Below are positions 50,587 through 59,319 of a stretch of DNA of 64,000 bases, in pieces. Location of the stretch: assembly GCF_042650125.1 (NCBI RefSeq), contig NZ_JBHSAP010000009.1:372001-436000 (forward strand), in the 5' to 3' direction. The position numbers and the translations under genes are program-made. Each line of letters starts with the position of its first letter. Within the stretch, counting starts at the first letter, position 1. Source of the DNA: Salinithrix halophila (lineage in GTDB: Bacteria > Bacillota > Bacilli > Thermoactinomycetales > DSM-45169). Under the pieces are notes generated by a model. The model searched no databases, was not told where the DNA came from, and saw only the letters and a list, made by a program, of their open reading frames with translations.

Positions 50587-51810
50587 TTAAGCCCCGCTTT
50601 CTTCCAAGGATGGAACGATACCTGGAATCGCCGGGCGCTGAACCAATTCCCTGGGAAAACAGGACAGCGTTTCGCATCCGGTACCGGTAACCCGAAACGT
50701 CTCCGAAAATTCCACCCCGCAGGAATCCAACCAGATACCAGGAATGAGATGAAAAGTCATGTTTGGTTGAAGGGTGGTCTGATCACCCGCCCGAATGCTG
50801 GCGGTATGCTCCCCCCAATCCGGAGGGTAGTTAAGCCCCACGGAATAACCCAGCCGGGACTCCTTCTTAAATCCCCGTTTTTGTATCGATTGCCTCCATG
50901 CAGCCTCCACCTCCTCGCAGGAGACCCCGGGTGCAGCGACTTCCAGTGCGGCATTCAATCCTTCAGCAACCACCTCTGCCAGTTCTCGGACGAGAGGAGA
51001 CGGCGTTCCAATGACCGCTGTCCGTGCCAACGGTGCATGGTAGCGGCGGTAGCAGCCCGCCAGCTCGACGATGACCGCTTCTCCTGCCCGATAACGGCGA
51101 TCCGTCCAAGTAAGGTGGGGCGTCGAAGTCTTCTCTCCTGACGGAAGTAACGGAACGATCGCCGGATAATCCCCACCGTACTCGGAGGTACCACTAATTT
51201 GGGCATGGGAGATGGCAGCCGCCGCATCACACTCTCTCACCCCCGCCGCGATGGTATTCATAGCCGTCTGCATCGCCCTTTCTGCGATTTGACCCGCCCG
51301 TTTCATATAGTCGATCTCTTGGCTGGATTTGATCATCCGTATACGGTTAACCAGAAGCGTGGCATCCTGGAAACAGGCATCAGGCAACCCTGTTCGAAGC
51401 CGTTCATAGGAACGGGCTGTGAAATAATAGGCATCCATCTCGACACCGAAACGTCTTTTCGCTTGGCCGATCTGGGTTAGGATATCCGCTACAAAGTCCA
51501 TCGGGTGCCGTTCATCTGACTGAACGTACTCATCGGAATAGGGAATGATCCGGTCCGGATGGAACCAGACTGTAAGCCTGGCTCCATTGGCATCCTGTGC
51601 GCGACCGATCCATAACGGCTGCTCCTCCTCCAAAATCACAACCAACAATTGGGGGACATAAAAGGACCATCCGTCATACCCGGATAAGTAATACATGTTG
51701 GCCGGATCGGATAAAAGGAGAACTTCCACCCCTTCTTTGACCATTTGTTCTTTGGTCTTCTGAATCCGCTCAGCATACTCATTAATGGAGAAAGGCAAAT
51801 CCTTAAACAC
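50587..51810 (-). CDS. eutD: Ectoine hydrolase (M24 family)
   Basis: 407 residues, also called DoeA. Opens the ectoine ring to N-acetyl-diaminobutyrate. Recognised from YYLSGYDGWSFYVPQLLVV, QDANGARLTVWF, YVQSDERHPMDFVADIL, and FHLIPGIWLDSCGVEFSETF near the C-terminus, all hallmarks of the EutD/DoeA branch. The Asp pair used for metal binding by M24 peptidases is not visible in the matching stretch (VELAGCYRRYHAPLART), in line with this branch. The GTG start at 51810 follows GAGGAAG. First gene of the catabolic operon, divergent from eutB. Confidence 0.9.
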   Translation of the reverse strand: MFKDLPFSINEYAERIQKTKEQMVKEGVEVLLLSDPANMYYLSGYDGWSFYVPQLLVVILEEEQPLWIGRAQDANGARLTVWFHPDRIIPYSDEYVQSDERHPMDFVADILTQIGQAKRRFGVEMDAYYFTARSYERLRTGLPDACFQDATLLVNRIRMIKSSQEIDYMKRAGQIAERAMQTAMNTIAAGVRECDAAAAISHAQISGTSEYGGDYPAIVPLLPSGEKTSTPHLTWTDRRYRAGEAVIVELAGCYRRYHAPLARTAVIGTPSPLVRELAEVVAEGLNAALEVAAPGVSCEEVEAAWRQSIQKRGFKKESRLGYSVGLNYPPDWGEHTASIRAGDQTTLQPNMTFHLIPGIWLDSCGVEFSETFRVTGTGCETLSCFPRELVQRPAIPGIVPSLEESGA

Positions 51811-51912
51811 CTTCCTCAGCCCCCTTTACCCCCGCGGGTTCTTTGCGGTTACCTTCATCTTACCGGGGACGCGTTTTTCGTCACAATCGCCAAACTGTAT
51901 AAAAAACAGCCC

Positions 51913-51970
51913 GGTTTATTCGTCAATTTATTGAATAGATGGTTTATTCGGATAATTATTGGGGTATAGT
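51913..51970. promoter_or_regulatory. Divergent eutD / eutB promoter region with direct repeats
   Basis: Two copies of GGTTTATTCG (51913-51922 and 51941-51950) flank the palindrome CAATTTATTG. Leftward, TTGACG (complement of 51921-51926) and a TATACA-like -10 near 51896-51901 could serve eutD. Rightward, TATAGT (51965-51970) is preceded by the second repeat at the -35 position, as expected for an activator site. A binding site of the PucR-type regulator encoded after eutB is the natural guess. Confidence 0.5.
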
Positions 51971-52023
51971 TAGGGTTTACAGTGATGGGCCAAAAAGGCA
52001 CCGTGAATTTGGAGGTGAACCGT

Positions 52024-53019
52024 ATGACTCATTCTCATTTCACCGCTCAGCAAACTAGGGTTAACCCAGGGGCGATTTGGAAAGCCCGTAAACGAATCGC
52101 ACCCTTTCTCACCCGGACTCCCCTGATTCAATCCCCCGTTCTGTCTGAAAAAGCAGGCGGCCCTGTTTATCTGAAAGCAGAGCACCTGCAACCCGTCGGA
52201 TCCTTCAAGTTGAGGGGAGCCGCCAACAAAATCCTCAGTCTCGACGGGGAACACAGAAAACGGGGGGTCGCGACCTTTTCTACCGGTAACCACGGGCTGG
52301 CCGTTGCCTGGTTTGCCCGTCAACTTGGCATCCCAGCGGTGATTTGCCTCTCCGCTCGGGTACCCCGGGAAAAAACCGACCGGATCAAAGCTCTCGGCGC
52401 TGATTTGATCGTGTGTGGAGAGAGCCAAGATGAAGCCGAAGAGCGATGTCTTCAGCTGGAAAAGGAAGAAGGCCTTGCCGTGATCCCCCCCTTCGATGAT
52501 CCCGAAATCATCGCCGGCCAGGGAACGATCGGACTGGAATTGTTGGAAGAACTACCCGATCTGGGCAGGGTGGTTATCCCTTTATCCGGCGGAGGACTCT
52601 TTGCAGGGATCGCCTTGGCTATCAAATCCAATCAACCGGAAGCCCGCCTAGTCGGGGTGACGATGGAAGGCTCCGCCGTCATGTACCACAGTCTGCGTAA
52701 AGGTCGTCCAATCACCATGGAAGAGCAAAACACCCTAGCAGACAGCCTTCTGGGCGGAATCGGCCTTGACAACCGTTATACGTTCCCGCTGGTGCGGAAA
52801 CTGGCCGACGAAACACTCCTCGTTTCTGAACGGGGGATCTCCCAGAGTCTTTCCCTCCTTTTCCGAAATCACAAAATGATCGTCGAGGGTGCAGCCGCCA
52901 CTGGAGCAGCCGCCATTCTGGATGGACGGATCCAGGCGGAGGGGCGTCCGATCGTCCTGATCCTAAGCGGCTGCAATGCCGATGCAGAAGAGGTGCTGCA
53001 AGCCATCAACCGCTCATAA
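52024..53019 (+). CDS. eutB: Threonine-dehydratase-like PLP enzyme EutB
   Basis: 331 residues, fold type II PLP enzyme. The PLP lysine is in QPVGSFKLRGAANK (about residue 58), the Asn loop in STGNHGLAVAW, and the phosphate-binding Gly loop in LSGGGLFAGIALA (about 190). It lacks a C-terminal ACT domain, so it is not biosynthetic IlvA. Divergent from the ectoine hydrolase operon and followed by its probable regulator, it fits EutB of hydroxyectoine catabolism. ATG 52024 follows TTGGAGGTGAACC. Confidence 0.82.
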   Translation: MTHSHFTAQQTRVNPGAIWKARKRIAPFLTRTPLIQSPVLSEKAGGPVYLKAEHLQPVGSFKLRGAANKILSLDGEHRKRGVATFSTGNHGLAVAWFARQLGIPAVICLSARVPREKTDRIKALGADLIVCGESQDEAEERCLQLEKEEGLAVIPPFDDPEIIAGQGTIGLELLEELPDLGRVVIPLSGGGLFAGIALAIKSNQPEARLVGVTMEGSAVMYHSLRKGRPITMEEQNTLADSLLGGIGLDNRYTFPLVRKLADETLLVSERGISQSLSLLFRNHKMIVEGAAATGAAAILDGRIQAEGRPIVLILSGCNADAEEVLQAINRS

Positions 53020-53055
53020 CCAATGATGCCTGGGGGCGAAAGGGGGAGACAGCTT

Positions 53056-54714
53056 ATGTTGATGACCGTAAGGGACGTTCTCCAGCTGGAGGTGATGAAG
53101 GGAGCCAGGAACTTCACTTCGGACACGTTCCTGGATACCCGGATCGAATGGGTCTCCATCATTGAAGTACCGGTAGAAAATTTTGTCCGCCCCAAGGAAT
53201 TTGTCCTTAGTACTGCCGTCGGCTGTGGACAGGATCCTGCTCTGTTTCGCGAATTTCTCCAGGCTCTGATCGATTCCGGAGCAGCTGCCCTCGCTGTCGC
53301 CGCCGGTCGTCATCTAAAAGAATTCCCCCCTGAAGCCATCCAACTGGCTGAGAAATGGGGTATGCCCCTGATTGAACTTCCCTGGGAAACCCGGTTTGCC
53401 GATATCATGCAGGAACTGTTCCGTATCCTCGACCATCGCGGAGACCAGATGGCCGCTTATTCAAAGGAGACCCAGGAAGAGTTGCTTCAACTGATCCTTC
53501 AGGGGGCCGATCTTTCCCGCCTAGCAACGGTTATCTATCGCAAATTACACTATCCTGCCCTGTTCGTCGATCACAAAGGGGACCTCAAAGGAGGGAGTCC
53601 GTCTTCCCAACCCTTGATTCAGCTCTGGCAAAATCCCTGTACCCCCCTCCCCGCCCACTCTGATCCCCTTCCCGGCTCTTTTCACGGCCAGGGAGAATGG
53701 CGTCTTCACCGAACAAGGGGTCGTTCCTTCCTTGAATTCCCTATTCGGTCCGCCCGGAAGCGCCAGGGATCCTTGCTGCTCCTGCTCCCGCCGGAAGCCG
53801 ATCTTGCAGCTCCACTCCGGCGGGAAGAGCACATTTTCCTGGAGCATGCCACCACGGCGGCAGCCCTCTGTTTTCTTCAAGAAACCGTCGTGGTAGAAAC
53901 GGAAATGCGGTTCAAAAGCGACTTCGTCTGGAGCCTGGCCAAAGGTGAAATCTCTTCCCCCGAATCGGCAACTGCCCGAGCCGAAACACTCGGTTATAAT
54001 CTCACCGTCCCTTACACCTGCATTTTGGGAATGCCCGAGCCACTCGGTTCGGAACCCTATGCCAGCCGTTTCGACGAGCAGGGTTTCCCGGGGTTGATGG
54101 ATGATGTCCATTACGCTGCCCGTGTAATCCGCCGCAATCTCCTTGCCACCCGGCAGCTGGATCAATTAATCCTATTCTTGGAGGCTGCTCCCAACCAAGT
54201 GATCGACCATGTCCAATCTTATCTCGATGTACTGGAAGGGCGTCTCCACGAACGGTTCCCCGACCGGGCCGTTTCCTGGGGAATCGGTGAAAATCACACG
54301 GGAATCTTCACCTTCCGGGATAGTTACCTGGCCGCCCACTCCGCCCTCACCATCGGGCGCCGTCAAAAAGGGCCTGGGCAACGGAACTTCTATATGGACA
54401 CCGGCCTCTATCGCGCCCTGGAACAATTAGCCGAACACCCCGAAATGCGCGAGATCACCTGGTCCGCCATGAGCCGCCTGCTCGACTACAGTCGGCAACG
54501 GGGCATCGACCTGATTGAAACCTTTAACGCCTACCTCCGAAACCAGATGAATGTCAGCCAGACCGCCCGAGAACTCAACCTCCACCGCCAATCCCTCCTA
54601 TACCGGCTCCGGAAGATCGAGTCCCTCACCGGTCGGTCTCTCTTTAACCCTGACGACCTGTTCCTGCTCCAACTCAGCATCAAACTATGGCAGAGCAAGG
54701 GGAAAATCAAATAA
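53056..54714 (+). CDS. PucR family transcriptional regulator
   Basis: 552 residues. An N-terminal PucR-type sensing domain (MTVRDVLQLEVMKGARNFT onward) with PKEFVLSTAVG and LPWETRFADIM is followed by a GGDEF-like/middle region and a C-terminal PucR HTH (FNAYLRNQMNVSQTARELNL then HRQSLLYRLRKIESLTG). ATG 53056 follows GGGGGAG. It sits 36 bases after eutB in the ectoine locus and is the only regulator there. It probably activates the divergent eut operons, and maybe ehu, in response to an ectoine-derived compound. Known ectoine regulators are EnuR and Lrp-type. Confidence 0.85.
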   Translation: MLMTVRDVLQLEVMKGARNFTSDTFLDTRIEWVSIIEVPVENFVRPKEFVLSTAVGCGQDPALFREFLQALIDSGAAALAVAAGRHLKEFPPEAIQLAEKWGMPLIELPWETRFADIMQELFRILDHRGDQMAAYSKETQEELLQLILQGADLSRLATVIYRKLHYPALFVDHKGDLKGGSPSSQPLIQLWQNPCTPLPAHSDPLPGSFHGQGEWRLHRTRGRSFLEFPIRSARKRQGSLLLLLPPEADLAAPLRREEHIFLEHATTAAALCFLQETVVVETEMRFKSDFVWSLAKGEISSPESATARAETLGYNLTVPYTCILGMPEPLGSEPYASRFDEQGFPGLMDDVHYAARVIRRNLLATRQLDQLILFLEAAPNQVIDHVQSYLDVLEGRLHERFPDRAVSWGIGENHTGIFTFRDSYLAAHSALTIGRRQKGPGQRNFYMDTGLYRALEQLAEHPEMREITWSAMSRLLDYSRQRGIDLIETFNAYLRNQMNVSQTARELNLHRQSLLYRLRKIESLTGRSLFNPDDLFLLQLSIKLWQSKGKIK

Positions 54715-54749
54715 AAACCTGCCCGACATCACAGCCGGACAGGTTTTAG
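54715..54749. terminator. Bidirectional terminator pucR-type gene / ehuA
   Basis: AAAACCTGCCCG / CGGACAGGTTTT stem between convergent genes. Confidence 0.8.
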
Positions 54750-54757
54750 CTCTGTGT

Positions 54758-55582
54758 TTAAATTTCTACCGTTTCCCGTTCCCGATTGGAACCCACATCA
54801 AAACGACTAAGGAACTCCCGCAGACGATCCGTCTCCGGATCTGAGAATATTTTAGAGGGAGGCCCTTGCTCCTGGATGGTGCCGTTATCGAAAAAGCAGA
54901 CCCGATCGGCCACATCCCGGGCGAAGCTCATCTCGTGAGTGATCAGCATCATCGCCATCTCCCCGCTCTTGGCGATATCCTTAATCACCTGGAGTACCTC
55001 ACCTACCGTTTCCGGATCGAGAGCGGATGTCGGTTCGTCGAAGAGCATCACTTTGGGACGCATCACCAGCGCTCGGGCGATGGCTACCCGCTGCTGCTGA
55101 CCACCGGACAGGCTGGCGGGATAATCTTTCGCCTTATCGGCGAGCCCTACCTTGTCCAGCATCTCCATCGCTCGCTCCTCCGCTTCTTTCTTGGAAAGAT
55201 CCAACACCTTGATCGGCGCCTCGGTGCAATTACGAAGGATCGTCATATGAGGAAACAGGTTGAAATGCTGGAACACCATCCCGATATCTCCACGCACCTG
55301 ATGCAGATGCTTTTCATCCGCTTTAACCAGCTTTCCCTTCACTTCTTTGTGCCAAAGGTGTTGGCCGTCGACTTCGATCGTACCAGAAGTGGGTTCTTCC
55401 AGGGTCATAAGCAAACGAGCCATCGTCGTTTTACCCGAGCCGCTGGGACCGATAATCGCCACTCTCTCCCCCGGCATCAGATCGAAATCGACCTCTTTTA
55501 GCACCTCGTTGTCTCCGAAAGACTTACTAACCCCCCGATATCGAACAAAGGCCGTCTTCGCTTCCGAATTGGTTTGACTCAT
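54758..55582 (-). CDS. ehuA: Ectoine/hydroxyectoine ABC transporter ATP-binding protein
   Basis: 274-residue ATPase of the polar amino acid type. Walker A is IIGPSGSGKTTMARL (about residue 43), the signature SLSGGQQQRVAIARAL (about 160), Walker B VMLFDEPTSALD and the switch His in LITHEM. An insertion between Walker A and the Q loop (HLWHKEVKGKLVKADEKHLH) is typical of EhuA. It energises uptake through EhuCD. Last gene of ehuBCDA. Confidence 0.9.
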   Translation of the reverse strand: MSQTNSEAKTAFVRYRGVSKSFGDNEVLKEVDFDLMPGERVAIIGPSGSGKTTMARLLMTLEEPTSGTIEVDGQHLWHKEVKGKLVKADEKHLHQVRGDIGMVFQHFNLFPHMTILRNCTEAPIKVLDLSKKEAEERAMEMLDKVGLADKAKDYPASLSGGQQQRVAIARALVMRPKVMLFDEPTSALDPETVGEVLQVIKDIAKSGEMAMMLITHEMSFARDVADRVCFFDNGTIQEQGPPSKIFSDPETDRLREFLSRFDVGSNRERETVEI

Positions 55583-55600
55583 GCTTTCACGTCCCTTCCT

Positions 55601-56269
55601 TTAACCTTGGCGACCGTTCTCAACATCAAGACGCCGTTCCAACCGTTGCACCAGGACGGATGAGATGTAACTGAGGATCAGGAAGAGGATCCCGACCAAC
55701 GTCAATGGTTCCAAATAGCGGAACGTCTTGGAACCGATGATCTGTGCCAAACCCACGATTTCCACAAGCGTGATCGCGGATAATAACGGCGTTTCCTTAA
55801 ACATGACGATCAAATAATTACCCATCACCGGCAAAACCGGGCGAATCGCCTGAGGCAAAATGACGGAGGTCCACTTCTGCCACGGCGAGAAATTGAGTGC
55901 CGTGGCCTCCTCCCACTGTCCCTTTTCTACCGAGTTAATTCCTGCCCGATAGACTTCGGAAAGGTAGGTACTGTAATGAAGGCCCAGCCCGATAGCGCCA
56001 GCCACAAAGGGGGACAGCGTCAATCCGAACCGCGGGAGTACATAGAAGATGAAAAAAAGTTGGACCAACAAGGGTGTCGTCCGTACAAACTCCACAAAGG
56101 CCAAGGAAGCCCAGGAGATCAGCTTGATCCGGGAACGGCGGGCGAAAGCAATGACAAGCCCCCAGATCATGGCTACCAGGAAACCCACCAGCGTGGCGCT
56201 TATCGTAATGTGCAAAACACCCAATAACTGCAGCAACACCTCATATGCGTAATCCCACTTCCAAATCAT
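55601..56269 (-). CDS. ehuD: Ectoine/hydroxyectoine ABC transporter permease EhuD
   Basis: 222 residues, five predicted membrane helices, HisM-type permease. The EAA loop with conserved Gly, EKGQWEEATALNFSPWQKW (about residue 115), contacts the ATPase. ATG 56269 follows GGAGGG and lies three bases after the ehuC stop, so the permeases are translated together. Confidence 0.88.
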   Translation of the reverse strand: MIWKWDYAYEVLLQLLGVLHITISATLVGFLVAMIWGLVIAFARRSRIKLISWASLAFVEFVRTTPLLVQLFFIFYVLPRFGLTLSPFVAGAIGLGLHYSTYLSEVYRAGINSVEKGQWEEATALNFSPWQKWTSVILPQAIRPVLPVMGNYLIVMFKETPLLSAITLVEIVGLAQIIGSKTFRYLEPLTLVGILFLILSYISSVLVQRLERRLDVENGRQG

Positions 56270-56272
56270 CGG

Positions 56273-56911
56273 TCAGACCCTCCCCACGGAAAATTTACGT
56301 TCGAGCCAGCGCATGAAAAGCGTGAGGGGATAACCGATCAGGAAATAAAGCAACAGCAAGATGCCGAAAATCTGAAATGTATACTCCTCCATGCTGTTAC
56401 GCAAGGTATAAGCTTCGTAGGTCATATCGGGAATCGTAATCAGCGCCACCAGGGCAGTCCCTTTCAGCAACTCGATCATCAGATTACCGAAAGAAGGAAT
56501 CATCGTCCGGAAAGCCTGAGGCAGGATGATATACCGCATCCGCTGGAACGGCGTCATGTTGAGGGCAATCCCCGCCTCGTGCTGACCTTTGGGAATGGAT
56601 TGGATAGCCCCTCGTACCACCTCAGCCCCGTAGGCACCGTAGTTGATACCCAGGGCCAGAATACCCACCAACCCGGTTGGTAAACGAATCCCTACCAAAG
56701 GCAACGCAAAATACAACCAGAACAGCTGCACCAATAACGAGGTACCCCGGAAAAACTCGATAGTGAATCCGGAAACCCAGCGTACGGGCCGTACCTTGGA
56801 CAGGCGACCTAGCCCCCCGAGAAAAGACAGCGCCAAAGCGAGGAGCGCGGAAAAGACGGTCAGTTGGATGGTGACCACGGCACCGGGCAGCAATGTCTTG
56901 AAAATATCCAT
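56273..56911 (-). CDS. ehuC: Ectoine/hydroxyectoine ABC transporter permease EhuC
   Basis: 212 residues, HisQ/HisM-type permease with about five helices and the EAA loop PKGQHEAGIALNMTPFQRM (about residue 115). It forms a heterodimer with EhuD. ATG 56911 is five bases after GGAG; a GTG at 56932 would add seven residues. It follows ehuB by 87 bases. Confidence 0.88.
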   Translation of the reverse strand: MDIFKTLLPGAVVTIQLTVFSALLALALSFLGGLGRLSKVRPVRWVSGFTIEFFRGTSLLVQLFWLYFALPLVGIRLPTGLVGILALGINYGAYGAEVVRGAIQSIPKGQHEAGIALNMTPFQRMRYIILPQAFRTMIPSFGNLMIELLKGTALVALITIPDMTYEAYTLRNSMEEYTFQIFGILLLLYFLIGYPLTLFMRWLERKFSVGRV

Positions 56912-56998
56912 GGTTACTCCGATGGGTCCCACGCCCTTTGTTTCAAGATTGGACGACCGGAGGGGATGCCTCCGGTCGTCGACAGAATGCCGCTTCAG

Positions 56999-57865
56999 TT
57001 ATCCCTTGCACAGTTGTTCGGCAGTGTGATCTCCAGGAAGATCATCCTTGGTAAAGCCAAACGGTTTAATAATGTCATAGAGCTTCCCAGACTCTTTTAA
57101 CTTCCCTAGTTCCTTGTCGTAGAGATCTTTCAGCTCCTTATCATCCTTGCGGAACGCCGCTGCACCGTACCCCCGAATATCTTTTCCTTTAATCGAAGGC
57201 TGTTTAAAGTCCTTGACTTCTTCGATGCTCTTCGAATTGGCCGATTCCAGTACGGCACGCAGAGAAGGACCGGTCATGGTGATCGCGTCCACCCGTCCCG
57301 CTTCCAGAGCGGAAATGCCAGAAGGCTGGTCGGGAACAATCTTAATCTGATCTTTCTTCACCCCGACATCCCGGAGGTATTGCTCCTCGATCGCCCCCTT
57401 CATGACGGCGATGGTGGCCCCTTTTTTCTTGGCGATATCTTCATAGCTTTTGATATTCTTCGGATTTCCCTTTTTCACCGCCAACCCCTCACCGATACTG
57501 TATTCCGGATCGGCAAAATTCACTTCCTTGCAACGATCCGGGGTGATATACATCCCAGCGGTGATCACGTCAAAACGTCCGGCTTTCAATCCCGGGATCA
57601 GGGATCCGAAATCGGTCAGCACCGGCTCCACTTGATCGATCCCCTGTTTCTTAAAAATTTCGCGGGCGATCTCAACCGCTTCCCCTGTCACCTTGCCATT
57701 CTCCTTATAGGCATAAGGCTTCTCATTGGCGAAACCCACGGTGATCTTTTTCTCCTCTTTCGCTTTTTCCAGCGTGGAGCCGGAAGAAGCCAGATCCAGT
57801 TGACCGCAACCGGCCACTGCAAGAATAAGGACGGGTAACAGGAATAAACGCAACAACTTTTTCAC
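56999..57865 (-). CDS. ehuB: Ectoine/hydroxyectoine-binding lipoprotein EhuB
   Basis: 288 residues. The lipobox LAVAGCG (Cys about residue 20) anchors this extracellular receptor in the membrane. The SBP_bac_3 fold carries EhuB-type segments FANEKPYAYKENGKVTGEAV, GSLIPGLKAGRFDVITAGMY and PDQPSGISALEAGRVDAITM. It delivers ectoine or hydroxyectoine to EhuCD. GTG 57865 follows AAGGGGGCG. First gene of the ehuBCDA operon, divergent from ectABCD. Confidence 0.92.
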   Translation of the reverse strand: MKKLLRLFLLPVLILAVAGCGQLDLASSGSTLEKAKEEKKITVGFANEKPYAYKENGKVTGEAVEIAREIFKKQGIDQVEPVLTDFGSLIPGLKAGRFDVITAGMYITPDRCKEVNFADPEYSIGEGLAVKKGNPKNIKSYEDIAKKKGATIAVMKGAIEEQYLRDVGVKKDQIKIVPDQPSGISALEAGRVDAITMTGPSLRAVLESANSKSIEEVKDFKQPSIKGKDIRGYGAAAFRKDDKELKDLYDKELGKLKESGKLYDIIKPFGFTKDDLPGDHTAEQLCKG

Positions 57866-58088
57866 ATCAACGCCCCCTTGCTATGTTTTGGTCGGTACCG
57901 ATACAGGCCGGGAGCAATCCCTAAAAGAAGGAGCCCCGACCGACGACATCCCCGGAACTTGTGTACGGAACAATCGATCAATTCAGCCTACGTAGTCCGG
58001 GATCACTACATATGATACGACTATCAGGGTATCAATAGTTAGAAAAAATGGCAAACCGAGAAAATGCTGAAGAAAGTGTCAACAGATT

Positions 58089-58177
58089 GGGGCCCACGGG
58101 GGTTCGCTTGGTCCATTTCTCCGGGTTACTGGAGATTACCCAAGAATCCCCTGCGTTTACGCATGGGGAGTGGTCAA
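58089..58177 (+). mobile_element. Solo right end of an IS200/IS605-type element
   Basis: 89 bp nearly identical to the right end at 12595-12682, ending CGCATGGGGAGTGGTCAA. No left-end hairpin or transposase gene was found to its left, so it is a remnant or a minimal omega-RNA-like unit. It lies between ehuB and ectA. Confidence 0.6.
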
Positions 58178-58739
58178 AGAATAGCAAGCCCCACAAACCT
58201 CCTCTTATTCCCTATCACGAAAGGATAAAATCTAAACCTGTTTTCCTTCCCAAAAACCACCGCCTCACCAAAAGGAAGACAATCCGCAAGGAAACCCTTT
58301 GAAATCCCGGCTTTTTTCATCCTCCATTTTTCAAAGGTGCTGAAAAACGCATGGATTCACAGCAACTAGCTGAATTTCCCGCTTCATCTCTCGCGACTCC
58401 TTCTCGAGGAGTTTAAGAAGCATTAAAAGGGGTAGAGTACTTTCGACGGTGGTGAGCCATTCACGTTACCATTAGAGACGGACAGTGATGAAAGACGGAC
58501 CTTACGCCTGTCCCGTAGGTTACCTGCGGGATTTAGGTACGTCACAAGAAGGGAAGCCCCCTTCCCCTGTCAGTCCAATTTTCGGCTTAGACGAAGCCTT
58601 CGGGAAACGTCACACACGGAATGCTACCACCCGAAAAGACCGCGGCTCCGAATGATTCGGTCACTGCCGTGGGAGCGTCATTCCATACAACGAACAGGAA
58701 GGTGATGTCGCCATCAGCGGAAGTCATAGTCCATCGGCG
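58178..58739 (+). other. Gene-free leader region of ectABCD
   Basis: 560 bases with no credible reading frame. From about 58300 it is dense in hairpins: CCTTTGAAA/TTTCAAAGG (58296-58337), CCCGTAGG/CCTGCGGG (58511-58529), GAAGGG/CCCTTC-type (58548-58566), GACCG/CGGTC around CCGAATGATTCGG, and an outer GCTCC/GGGAGC (58645-58676). No consensus sigma-A promoter was visible. It could be a long 5' untranslated RNA or an independent RNA; I recognise no known riboswitch class, including the c-di-AMP type. Confidence 0.4.
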
Positions 58740-59315
58740 GTGAAAACAGACTCTTCACGAAGGCCGAAAGTTTCGGTCAAAAAGCCTTACAGGAACCCAG
58801 CCAGCGGCACGGTCTCCTTCCGGAAACCTTCGGAGGAAGACGGTACGGCCGTTTGGGAGCTGATCAAAAACACCGGGGTGCTGGATCTCAACTCCGCATA
58901 CAGCTACCTCATGCTGTGCAAGTACTTTTCCGATACCTGTGTACTGGCGGAAGAGGAGGGACGCGTGGTCGGGTTCGTTTCTGCATTCAAGCAACCCGAA
59001 TCCCCGGATGTGATTTTTGTCTGGCAGGTAGCTGTGGATGAATCCCAACGGGGGAAAGGGATGGGCAAGACCCTTTTACGGGAACTCCTGAAGCGAAGCG
59101 CATGCTCTGAAGTGAGTTACCTGGAAGCGACCATCTCCCCCTCCAACAAAGCTTCCCAATCCCTGTTTGAGGGACTGGCAAGGGACCTGGAAACGGATTG
59201 CGGGACTTCGGTCTGCTTCTCCGAAGAATTATTCCCCGGCGAAGGACACGAGTCCGAGTGGACTTACCGAATCGGCCCCTTTGACCCTATGGAAACGACC
59301 GAGGAGGTTAAATGA
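58740..59315 (+). CDS. ectA: L-2,4-diaminobutyrate acetyltransferase
   Basis: 191 residues, GNAT fold. Transfers acetyl from acetyl-CoA to diaminobutyrate, the second step of ectoine synthesis. Signature segments: FRKPSEEDGTAVWELI, TGVLDLNSAYSYLMLCKYFS (about residue 46), and the acetyl-CoA loop VDESQRGKGMGKTLL (about 98). The GTG at 58740 is the only in-frame start giving family length, yet no good ribosome binding site sits 5-12 bases before it; the nearest (GGAAGGTGAT) is about 40 bases upstream. First gene of ectABCD. Confidence 0.9.
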   Translation: MKTDSSRRPKVSVKKPYRNPASGTVSFRKPSEEDGTAVWELIKNTGVLDLNSAYSYLMLCKYFSDTCVLAEEEGRVVGFVSAFKQPESPDVIFVWQVAVDESQRGKGMGKTLLRELLKRSACSEVSYLEATISPSNKASQSLFEGLARDLETDCGTSVCFSEELFPGEGHESEWTYRIGPFDPMETTEEVK

Positions 59316-59319
59316 TACC

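Noticed and set aside
58178..58739. c-di-AMP riboswitch, RNase P RNA, tmRNA or group II intron in the ectA leader.
   Set aside because: None of their conserved sequence blocks could be found by eye.
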